From positions 1-37,630 of the forward strand of contig JACPSX010000032.1 in NCBI GenBank assembly GCA_016193065.1: a DNA stretch of 37,630 nucleotides, read 5' to 3'. The translations under genes were made by a program, and so were the position numbers. Positions 30,200-37,630 of the stretch are shown here, piece after piece. The number at the start of each line of letters is the position of its first letter. Position 1 is the stretch's first letter. The notes under the pieces were generated by a model that searched no databases, was not told the origin of the DNA, and was given only the letters and a program-made list of their open reading frames with translations. Origin of the DNA: Candidatus Tectimicrobiota bacterium. Its GTDB lineage: Bacteria > JACPSX01.

Positions 30200-30676
30200 A
30201 TGCCCAACATCTATGAGGGGAAGCTGAGAGGGGAAGGACTGAGATTTGGCATCGTGGTCAGCCGCTTTAATGAGTTTATAACCGGTCGCCTCCTCACGGG
30301 AGCTCTGGACGCTCTCTTCCGGAGCGGAGTTGTGGACAAGGATGTGGATGTGGTGAAAGTTCCCGGCTCTTTTGAAATCCCCTTCATGGCCCGCAAGCTC
30401 GGCCTGTCCAAGCACTATGATGCCGTCATCTGCCTGGGAGCCTTGATCCGGGGGGATACCCCTCATTTCGAGTACCTTGCCGCCGAGGTGACCAAGGGCG
30501 TCGCCAGCGCCGCCATGGAGGTCGGGGTGCCCATGATTTTCGGGGTACTCACCACCGATAATCTGGAACAGGCCATCCAGCGCGCCGGGAGCAAGGAAGG
30601 GAACAAGGGGTGGGAATCTGCCCTGTCTGCCATTGAAATGGTCAATTTACAAAGGGAACTGGGGAGCAAGAAGTAG
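30200..30676 (+). CDS. ribH: 6,7-dimethyl-8-ribityllumazine synthase
   Basis: '[24 protein letters not shown]', '[14 protein letters not shown]', '[21 protein letters not shown]'. Confidence 0.97.
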   Translation: MPNIYEGKLRGEGLRFGIVVSRFNEFITGRLLTGALDALFRSGVVDKDVDVVKVPGSFEIPFMARKLGLSKHYDAVICLGALIRGDTPHFEYLAAEVTKGVASAAMEVGVPMIFGVLTTDNLEQAIQRAGSKEGNKGWESALSAIEMVNLQRELGSKK

Positions 30677-30677
30677 C

Positions 30678-31094
30678 ATGGGGAAGAGACGGAAAGCCCG
30701 CGAGGCGGCTTTGCAAGCTCTCTATCAGGCCGATGTGACTTGGGAAGATAAGGGGGTTGAGCGGGCCGTATTGCTGGCGCGAGCAGGCCCCTTGGGTGAG
30801 GAGATGGATACCTTCACCGCTGAACTGGTGGATGGTACCTTGGCGCACAAGGAGGAAATCGACCGGGAAATCGGGCGCTGCAGCGAACACTGGACCCTGG
30901 ACCGAATGGGGGTCGTGGACCGCAACATCCTCCGCTTTGCCGCCTATGAACTCATGTTTCGCAACGACATTCCCGCCAGCGTCACGATTAACGAGGCCGT
31001 CGAGATCGCCAAGAAGTTCGGTTCCGAGGAATCCTCGATGTTTATCAACGGCATTCTGGACCGGATCCGAAGGGAATGCCAAAGGGACGCATGA
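30678..31094 (+). CDS. nusB: Transcription antitermination factor NusB
   Basis: 'MGKRRKAREAALQALYQADV', 'RNILRFAAYELMFRNDIPASVTINEAVEIAKKFGSEESSMFINGILDRI'. Confidence 0.95.
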   Translation: MGKRRKAREAALQALYQADVTWEDKGVERAVLLARAGPLGEEMDTFTAELVDGTLAHKEEIDREIGRCSEHWTLDRMGVVDRNILRFAAYELMFRNDIPASVTINEAVEIAKKFGSEESSMFINGILDRIRRECQRDA

Positions 31095-31660
31095 AATTTT
31101 TCCTCTACCCCGCGGAGCTCACTCAAGCAAACTGTGAGCTTGTCTTCCTGCCGCTGTTCCAGGATCAAATTCCACTGAAGGGGGAGATCGGGTTTTTCGA
31201 TTGGTATTTGGACGGCCGGATTTCGCGGCTCCTCCGGCAGGGGAAACTCAAGGGGACCTTTGGCGAGTCCGGCTTGCTGCATGGGGCCGGGAAATTCCAG
31301 GTCGAGAAAGTCCTGGTGATCGGCCTGGGAGAGAGCTGGGGGTTGGCCAAGCGTGCCGAGCCCGTCTCCTCCCTGGTCGTGGATGTGATCTCCAAGCTGA
31401 AAGTATCCCACTTCGCCATGGCGATTCCGGGCCGGCTCCTCCCCCATCAGGACTATGAGAATCTGGCTGCTCAAGTCATCCAGGGGCTGGCAGACAGCGG
31501 AGGCCACCGCCAGTTCCCCCAGGTCATTGAGATCTATGAGCCGGACCGCAGGTTTTTCCAGTACCTCTCCACTTACTTCTCAGACCAGGTGGGGAACTGG
31601 GGCCCCGACATCACTTACGAGACCCGTGGGGCAACCGGTCCTTCCAGCAGCGGTGCATGA
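31091..31660 (+). CDS. Stand-alone protein resembling the M17 leucyl aminopeptidase N-terminal (macro-like) domain
   Basis: 'CELVFLPLFQDQIPLKGEIGFFDWYLDGRISRLLRQGKLKGTFGESGLLHGAGKFQVEKVLVIGLGE'; no catalytic C-terminal domain follows. Confidence 0.6.
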   Translation: MKFFLYPAELTQANCELVFLPLFQDQIPLKGEIGFFDWYLDGRISRLLRQGKLKGTFGESGLLHGAGKFQVEKVLVIGLGESWGLAKRAEPVSSLVVDVISKLKVSHFAMAIPGRLLPHQDYENLAAQVIQGLADSGGHRQFPQVIEIYEPDRRFFQYLSTYFSDQVGNWGPDITYETRGATGPSSSGA

Positions 31661-32385
31661 GAATCGGCATCTTCTCCGACGTTCACGGCAATCTGGAAGC
31701 GCTCCTGGTCGTGCTGGCCGGCCTGGAAGCGGAAAAAGTGGAGCGCCGGGCCTGCCTGGGGGATCTCGTGGGCTACGGCCCGGATCCCGGGGCCTGCATG
31801 GACCTGATTCGCCAACGCGCGGACGTGGTCCTGGCCGGAAACCACGACCACGCAGTTCTGGGGCTCACAGATATTTCTCTCTTTAATCCGTATGCACGGA
31901 CCGCCGTCCTTTGGACCCGAAGCCAGTTGACCCCGGCGGAGACTTCCTACCTGGCGGGTCTTCCCGTTTCTTGTTCTTGGGAGGGCCTGTGCCTGGCACA
32001 CTCCTCGCCGTGTGAGCCTGCAATGTGGCACTATGTCTTCTCGCTGGAAGAGGCGGAGACGAATTTCCACTGCTTCCGGGAGCCGATCTGTTTCGTGGGC
32101 CATTCCCATTCTCCCGCATTCTTTGTCCAAGAGGAGCCGGGCCGTGTGGTTTGCCGGCAGGCCACCCGGCTCGATATCGAGAAGGGCAAGCGTTACCTGA
32201 TCAATGTGGGGAGCGTGGGCCAGCCCAGGGATGGGGACCCTCGTGCCGGTTATTTGATTTACGACACGGACGCTGCCCGGATCGAGTTGAAACGGGTCGC
32301 ATACGATGTCGCCGCAACTCAGGCAAAGATGGCGCGGGCCGGCCTCCCCCGGTTTCTCATCGAGCGCTTGGCTGTCGGGCACTAG
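31657..32385 (+). CDS. Metallophosphoesterase
   Basis: 'MRIGIFSDVHGNLEALLVVL', 'GDLVGYGPDP', 'LAGNHDHAVLG', 'GHSHSPAFF', 'INVGSVGQPRDGDPRAGYLIYD'. Confidence 0.92.
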   Translation: MRIGIFSDVHGNLEALLVVLAGLEAEKVERRACLGDLVGYGPDPGACMDLIRQRADVVLAGNHDHAVLGLTDISLFNPYARTAVLWTRSQLTPAETSYLAGLPVSCSWEGLCLAHSSPCEPAMWHYVFSLEEAETNFHCFREPICFVGHSHSPAFFVQEEPGRVVCRQATRLDIEKGKRYLINVGSVGQPRDGDPRAGYLIYDTDAARIELKRVAYDVAATQAKMARAGLPRFLIERLAVGH

Positions 32386-32499
32386 GGATTGCGGGAAGGT
32401 GTTACCAACCTGCCGCTTCATGTCGTGCACGCAAACGATGGATCACAAGATGACAGAGGTTCGCCTGTCCTAGTTTCTGAGGGGTTGGCACACGGGCGA

Positions 32500-32620
32500 G
32501 GTCCTCGGGGGCGCCCCCTTGGGCTCCCGGAGAGCTTGCGACGAGAGATTTGCCGGCCGGATTGAGTATTCTGTACCTCGCAACCTCTCAGATCGCCTGC
32601 GGGGGCCACCCCCTCGGACC
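32500..32620. repeat. Dispersed structured element A, copy 2
   Basis: Same architecture as 5786..5908: GGTCCTCGGGGGCGCCCCC / GGGGGCCACCCCCTCGGACC; inner GAGAGCTTGCGA / TCGCAACCTCTC; GGCCGGATTGAG loop. Confidence 0.85.
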
Positions 32621-32692
32621 AAGATGACTAGCCCGCAGACCCGTTCGTGATTCCGCAGGCATACACTGGAGGTGGTAAGATCACAGTGGGAG

Positions 32693-32721
32693 TTGAGAAA
32701 GCGGGAGGTTTGTGCTAATCT
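32693..32721 (+). promoter_or_regulatory. Sigma-70 promoter upstream of leuS: TTGAGA-N17-TAATCT
   Basis: TTGAGA 32693-32698, TAATCT 32716-32721. Confidence 0.6.
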
Positions 32722-32791
32722 GCATAATTTAAATAGCTTGGGCAGTGGAATGCAGGGGACACGGAAAATGCAGAAAGGATAGTTGGCAGGG

Positions 32792-35284
32792 ATGGAAGAA
32801 CATTACGATCCCCAGGAAATCGAGCTCAAGTGGCAGAAGCGCTGGGAGGAGAAAAACCTCTTTCGCGTCACGGAAGCAGCCGGGAAGCCAAAGTACTACC
32901 TTCTCGAGATGTTTCCCTACCCTTCGGGGAAAATCCACATGGGGCACGTGCGCAATTACTCGATCGGGGACGTGTTGGCGCGCAGCTTGCGCATGAAGGG
33001 AGTGAACGTTTTGCACCCCATGGGCTGGGATGCCTTCGGCCTGCCGGCGGAAAATGCCGCCATCCAGCACAATACTCACCCGGCCCGCTGGACTTTCGAC
33101 AACATTCGCACGATGCGCGCTCAGCTCAAACGCCTGGGGCTCAGCTATGACTGGGAGCGAGAGGTAGCTTCCTGCCATCCGGGATACTACCGATGGACCC
33201 AGTGGCTTTTCCTCAAAATGCTGGAGCGGGGATTGGCGTACCGGAAAATGGCTCTGGTCAACTGGTGCGGTTCCTGCCAGACGGTCCTCGCCAACGAGCA
33301 GGTGGAAGGGGGGTGCTGCTGGCGCTGCGGGGAGCCTGTGGGTGAAAAAGAGGTAGAGGGATGGTTTCTGAAGATCACGGACTACGCTGAGCGCCTTCTC
33401 CAGGGGTGCGACAAGCTTGCGGAGGGCTGGCCCGAGCGGGTGCTGGTCATGCAGCGGAACTGGATCGGCAAGAGCTTTGGGGCCGAAGTTTCCTTCCCCG
33501 TGGAGGGAGCCGCCGCAGAGATCCGGATCTTTACGACCCGTTCCGACACTCTCTACGGGGCGACTTTCATGATCCTGGCGCCTGAGCATCCCCTGGTCAA
33601 GCGGCTTGTGGCGGGTACTGCTCAGGAAGCTGCGGTCCTGGAGTTTGTGCGACAGGTGGCCCGGGAGGACCGACTGCTGCGCGGCGCCGAGACGACCGAG
33701 AAACGGGGGGTTTTTACCGGCCGTTGCGCCATCAACCCTCTGACCGGAAAACCCATTCCCATTTGGGTGGCCAATTACGTCTTGATGGAGTACGGCACCG
33801 GGGCCATCATGGCGGTGCCCGCTCATGACCAGCGGGATCTGGAATTTGCCCGCAAGTACGCTCTCCCGGTGCGCGTCGTCATCTATCCCCGGCAGGGGGA
33901 AATTGATGAGAAAACGATGACCGAGGCGTATGTGGAGGCGGGCTATCTGGTGAATTCGGGACGGTTCAACGGTCTTGGCAACGAAGAGGCCCAAGGGAAA
34001 ATCATCGCCTACCTGGAGGAGAAAAAAATCGGCCGCGGAGCCGTCAATTACCGCCTGCGCGACTGGGGGATCTCGCGGCAACGCTACTGGGGTTGCCCGA
34101 TTCCCGTAGTCTATTGCCAGGAGTGTGATGTCATCCCCGTCCCTTACGAAGATTTGCCGGTGATTCTGCCGCTTGATGTCCCCGTGACGCCAGAAGGGGG
34201 CTCTCCGCTGGGCCGAGACAGCCGCTTCGTGGAGAGCTCCTGCCCCCGTTGCGGTGGCCGGGCCCGGCGGGAAACGGATACGATGGACACGTTTATCTGC
34301 TCCTCCTGGTATTTTGACCGCTACACCTCCCCCCGTTTTGAAGAAGGACCCGTGGATCCCAAAGCGATCCGCTACTGGATGCCGGTCGACCAGTACATCG
34401 GCGGCATCGAACATGCCGTCCTGCATCTGTTGTACGCCCGGTTTTTCACCATGGTTCTCAAGGACATGGGTCTGATCCACGTGGAGGAACCGTTTCAGCG
34501 GCTCCTGACCCAGGGGATGGTGATCAAGGACGGGGCCAAGATGGCCAAGTCCAAGGGGAACGTGGTCGATCCCGACGCAATCATCCGCCGTTATGGTGCC
34601 GACACTGCCCGCCTCTTCATCCTGTTTGCCGCGCCTCCGGAAAAAGATCTGGAATGGAGCGATCAGGGGGTGGAGGGGAGCCACCGGTTTCTGCAGCGGC
34701 TCTGGCGCCTGGTGCAGCAGCATCGGGAGCGCCTGGCCGGGGTGAACCTCCCCTGCGATGGAGCCGGAAGCCTTCCGGAGCCGCTGCGGCAGTTGCGCCG
34801 CCGCACTCATCTGACCGTGAAACGGGTGACGGAAGATCTCGGGGATCGGTTTCACTTCAACACTGCCCTGAGCGCCATCATGGAGCTGGTCAACGATCTG
34901 TACCGCTTCGACGTCGAGGCCCAGAATTCCCCGGCGGCCGCCGGCGTTTTGCGGGAGGCCCTGGAGATCTGCCTGCAGCTCCTGTCGCCGTTTGCACCGC
35001 ACCTGGCCGATGAGCTCTGGGAGCAACTGGGACACACGTCCTGCCTTATCGAACATCCCTGGCCCACCTGGGATCCGGCCTGCATCGAGGCTCAAGAGCA
35101 CTTGATCGTGGTCCAGGTAAACGGCAAGGTGCGCGGGAAGTTGACGATCAGACCGGGAACCCCGGAAGAGGAGATCCGGCGCCTGGCCCTGGAAAACGAC
35201 CGGGTGCAGCGCTGGACCGCGGGGAAAGAGGTGAAGAAGATCGTGGTGGTTCCCGAGAAGCTCGTGAACGTGGTGGTGGCATGA
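32792..35284 (+). CDS. leuS: Leucyl-tRNA synthetase
   Basis: '[24 protein letters not shown]', '[17 protein letters not shown]', '[12 protein letters not shown]'. Confidence 0.97.
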   Translation: MEEHYDPQEIELKWQKRWEEKNLFRVTEAAGKPKYYLLEMFPYPSGKIHMGHVRNYSIGDVLARSLRMKGVNVLHPMGWDAFGLPAENAAIQHNTHPARWTFDNIRTMRAQLKRLGLSYDWEREVASCHPGYYRWTQWLFLKMLERGLAYRKMALVNWCGSCQTVLANEQVEGGCCWRCGEPVGEKEVEGWFLKITDYAERLLQGCDKLAEGWPERVLVMQRNWIGKSFGAEVSFPVEGAAAEIRIFTTRSDTLYGATFMILAPEHPLVKRLVAGTAQEAAVLEFVRQVAREDRLLRGAETTEKRGVFTGRCAINPLTGKPIPIWVANYVLMEYGTGAIMAVPAHDQRDLEFARKYALPVRVVIYPRQGEIDEKTMTEAYVEAGYLVNSGRFNGLGNEEAQGKIIAYLEEKKIGRGAVNYRLRDWGISRQRYWGCPIPVVYCQECDVIPVPYEDLPVILPLDVPVTPEGGSPLGRDSRFVESSCPRCGGRARRETDTMDTFICSSWYFDRYTSPRFEEGPVDPKAIRYWMPVDQYIGGIEHAVLHLLYARFFTMVLKDMGLIHVEEPFQRLLTQGMVIKDGAKMAKSKGNVVDPDAIIRRYGADTARLFILFAAPPEKDLEWSDQGVEGSHRFLQRLWRLVQQHRERLAGVNLPCDGAGSLPEPLRQLRRRTHLTVKRVTEDLGDRFHFNTALSAIMELVNDLYRFDVEAQNSPAAAGVLREALEICLQLLSPFAPHLADELWEQLGHTSCLIEHPWPTWDPACIEAQEHLIVVQVNGKVRGKLTIRPGTPEEEIRRLALENDRVQRWTAGKEVKKIVVVPEKLVNVVVA

Positions 35285-35799
35285 GCCGGCCAAAAGCTCT
35301 TGTGCGGGCGGTGCCGCTGTTGGTCCTGCTGTTGGCAGGGTGCGGGTACCAACTGGTGGGCAAAGCCCGCAGCCTTCCTCCCGACATTCAAAAGGTGGCC
35401 ATCGTCCAGTTCGAAAATCACTCCCAGAAACCCGGGGTGGAGCGCACCCTCACCGACGCGGTGAAAGAGGAATTCATTGCCGACGGCCGCCTGACCCTGA
35501 CGTCCGGAGAAACCGCCGATCTCCTCGTGACCGCTGCTATTCGCGCCTACACGTTGGAGCCTGTCACCTTCAACCCCTCGGATCGGGTTAATGACTACCG
35601 CCTGTACCTGGAGGCCGATGTGACGGTGAGGGATCTGGTGCGCAAAAAGTTGTGGCTCAAGCAGCGTCTCAGCACGAAAACCGATTTCCGGGTCACGGCC
35701 GATGTGGCTTCTTCGGATGTGGCCGAGAGCGCTGCTGCCCGCCATGGTTCACGGGAGTTTGCCCAGCAGTTTTTGAACCTGGTTCTGGAGGGATTCTGA
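35281..35799 (+). CDS. lptE: LPS-assembly lipoprotein LptE
   Basis: Lipobox '[12 protein letters not shown]', '[27 protein letters not shown]'; between leuS and holA. Confidence 0.85.
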   Translation: MSRPKALVRAVPLLVLLLAGCGYQLVGKARSLPPDIQKVAIVQFENHSQKPGVERTLTDAVKEEFIADGRLTLTSGETADLLVTAAIRAYTLEPVTFNPSDRVNDYRLYLEADVTVRDLVRKKLWLKQRLSTKTDFRVTADVASSDVAESAAARHGSREFAQQFLNLVLEGF

Positions 35800-36800
35800 A
35801 CTTCCGCGCTTTCCTCTCCCATCTGGAAAAAGAGCCGCTGCGCTCCATTTACCTGTTCACAGGCGAGGAATCCTACTTTCACGAGGAGGGCTTCCGGCGT
35901 CTGCTGGCCCGGGCGGTCCTCCCCGGGCAAGAGGCGACCAACCGGGAAGTTTTTTCAGGAGGGGAGATCAACTGCGCCCATCTGGCCCACCGGATTGAGA
36001 GCTCCACCCTGTTCAGCGGAGGCCGCCTGGTGGTTCTACGTCAGGCCCAGGATCTCGACCTGCGAGGTGAAGATTTTCTGCGGCGGGCGTTGACTCCTGC
36101 CCCCCCCAGTCTCACCTTCCTTGCTCTGTTTCCCACCAAGTCCCTTCCCGGGGGAGGGCTATGGGATCAACTGAGCCAGACCGCCGTCACGGTGGACTGT
36201 GCTCCTCTGCGGGGGACCGCCTTGCGGCGTTACCTGAAAGATCTGTTCGCTCAAGAAGGGGTCAGCGTGGAGGAAGAAGCTTTGCAACTCCTGGTTTCCC
36301 TGGTGGGGGAGGAACTCCCCCGCCTGCACCAGGAGCAGGAAAAGCTGGTTCTTTACCTGGGCTCGGGCGGAGGACATGTGGGTGGCGAGCTGGTCGAAAG
36401 AATGATTGCGGGCCACAGGATGCATTCGGTGTTCGAACTCACGGATGCCCTGGGAGAAAAGAATCTCGGCAGGAGCCTCACTTTGCTGCATCGACTTCTT
36501 GCCCAGGGCGCCCCTCCTTTGCAAGTCTTGCACCTGCTGGCCCGCCAGCTCCGGCTCTTGCTGGAGATCAAAGCCCTCAAGCCGAAAGGCGCGCCGGCCG
36601 GGCAAGTGGCCAGAGTTCTCGGGGTCCCCCCGTATCGGCTCGAAGAGAATTATGCGATGGCGAACCGGTTCACGGCTGTGGAGCTTGCCCGCAGCCTGCT
36701 CCGCTTGCAGGAGGCCGAGATGGAGCTGAAGACGTCAGACCATTCCCCCCGGCGGGTTCTGGAAGGGTTCTTTCTGGACGTCCACAGCCCGGGCCTGTAG
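35796..36800 (+). CDS. holA: DNA polymerase III subunit delta; probable CTG start
   Basis: '[36 protein letters not shown]', 'HSVFELTDALGEKNLGRSLTLLHRLLAQG', 'LLARQLRLLLEIKAL'. Confidence 0.88.
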   Translation: MNFRAFLSHLEKEPLRSIYLFTGEESYFHEEGFRRLLARAVLPGQEATNREVFSGGEINCAHLAHRIESSTLFSGGRLVVLRQAQDLDLRGEDFLRRALTPAPPSLTFLALFPTKSLPGGGLWDQLSQTAVTVDCAPLRGTALRRYLKDLFAQEGVSVEEEALQLLVSLVGEELPRLHQEQEKLVLYLGSGGGHVGGELVERMIAGHRMHSVFELTDALGEKNLGRSLTLLHRLLAQGAPPLQVLHLLARQLRLLLEIKALKPKGAPAGQVARVLGVPPYRLEENYAMANRFTAVELARSLLRLQEAEMELKTSDHSPRRVLEGFFLDVHSPGL

Positions 36801-36817
36801 AACTCCGGAGGGATCTG

Positions 36818-37099
36818 TCAGGAGGGATTTTTTCCGGTGAGAGTCTTTGACACCTGCGCGGTCAGGCGCGAAATTTTCCGTGAGGCGTTGTTCTTATGAA
36901 TGAGACCCTTGGAGGCAGTCTTGGCAATTACGGGGACGGCCTCGCGCAGAGCCTTCTCGGCCGACTCCCGATCTCCTGCTGCCGCCGCCTCACGAACGCG
37001 GCGCACCGCTGTCCGCATGGCCGACCTGGCCGCCTTGTTGCGCGCGGTGCGGCCTGCGGTTTGACGGACCCGCTTGCGGGTCGTTTTGCTTGTACCCAC
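36818..37099 (-). CDS. rpsT: 30S ribosomal protein S20
   Basis: 'KTTRKRVRQTAGRTARNKAARSAMRTAVRRVREAA...KGLIHKNNASRKISRLTAQV'. Confidence 0.94.
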   Translation of the reverse strand: MGTSKTTRKRVRQTAGRTARNKAARSAMRTAVRRVREAAAAGDRESAEKALREAVPVIAKTASKGLIHKNNASRKISRLTAQVSKTLTGKNPS

Positions 37100-37373
37100 T
37101 TGGTTTCCTCCTCAGAGACAATCGCTTGCATCAGGTACCACAAGGGCTTTCCCCTGTCAAGGCCTTTCTCCCCTTGCCTACCCCCAGTTTCTGCCTGCGC
37201 TATTGCGATCGGGACTGCCCTCCCGCCCTTCGCTTCACGCCTCCCGCAGCGACCCTTCTCGGGGCGCCCAGGGTGGGAGCCCTCCGCTACCGCCACGGTA
37301 AGTTCACGGCTGCCTGCAAGCACGTCTAGGCTACGCGGTTTCCCATCCCTGGCCGCTCCCGGTGGGTCCCCGC

Positions 37374-37416
37374 TGCTCCCGGCAGTTTCGCTCAGGGCGG
37401 GAATGGCAGCCCTCTC
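37374..37416. repeat. Dispersed repeat C, copy 2
   Basis: TGCTCCCGGCAGTTTCGCTCAGGGCGGGAA...; see 26827-26869. Confidence 0.8.
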
Positions 37417-37472
37417 AATGCTCTCCCTTCTAGGGGGTAGCTCCTGCAGGCGACCGAACAGGGTTGCTGGAA

Positions 37473-37630
37473 GAGACCGGGTGTCCCCCGCAGGGCGACT
37501 TGGCCCCAGTCCGAAATTCTTGGCCGGCGTCGTCCCGCACGGGCCAGCGGGTGGCGCCGGGGAAGCCTCCGCGGAGGCGCGCGAAAGTGGGACCCTCGTC
37601 AGGGTGGCGGAGCGCGGATCGAGGAGGCGA
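37473..37630. repeat. Dispersed structured element B, copy 2 (cut by window end)
   Basis: 149/158 identical to 5951..6108, no gaps. Confidence 0.95.

Noticed and set aside
36800-36840. Bidirectional terminator between holA and rpsT
   Set aside because: A T-run is present, but the GGAGGGAT copies are direct repeats and form no clear hairpin next to the T-run.

Overview
The window is a gene-dense, GC-rich bacterial chromosome segment made almost entirely of housekeeping genes. (1) A minus-strand stress cluster: hsp20, hspR-like, sigma-70 factor, lytic transglycosylase, with bamD nearby. (2) queG and a polysaccharide deacetylase. (3) The translation block ffh-rpsP-KH-rimM-trmD-SPOUT methyltransferase-rplS-rnhB-yraN. 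(4) fur-argS-aminotransferase-hom-lysC-cimA-glyQ-glyS-ppdK. (5) A riboflavin operon, ribD-ribE-ribBA-ribH-nusB, behind an FMN riboswitch plus terminator. (6) leuS-lptE-holA, converging on rpsT. The protein-coding content is conventional. The unusual content is in the gaps between genes. Element A is a ~122-nt two-copy element whose copies differ by compensatory base-pair changes in a long hairpin. Element B is a 158-nt two-copy repeat, 149/158 identical. A 101-bp MITE-like element with CTAG target duplications sits on the ffh stop codon. Contiguous mini-hairpin units (ACCCG..CGGGT) occur at two intergenic loci, and a similar insert lies in frame inside trmD. An ~80-bp palindrome lies directly upstream of the FMN riboswitch. 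That riboswitch appears to lack the whole P2 stem-loop. All calls come from reading the sequence; no database or folding program was run.
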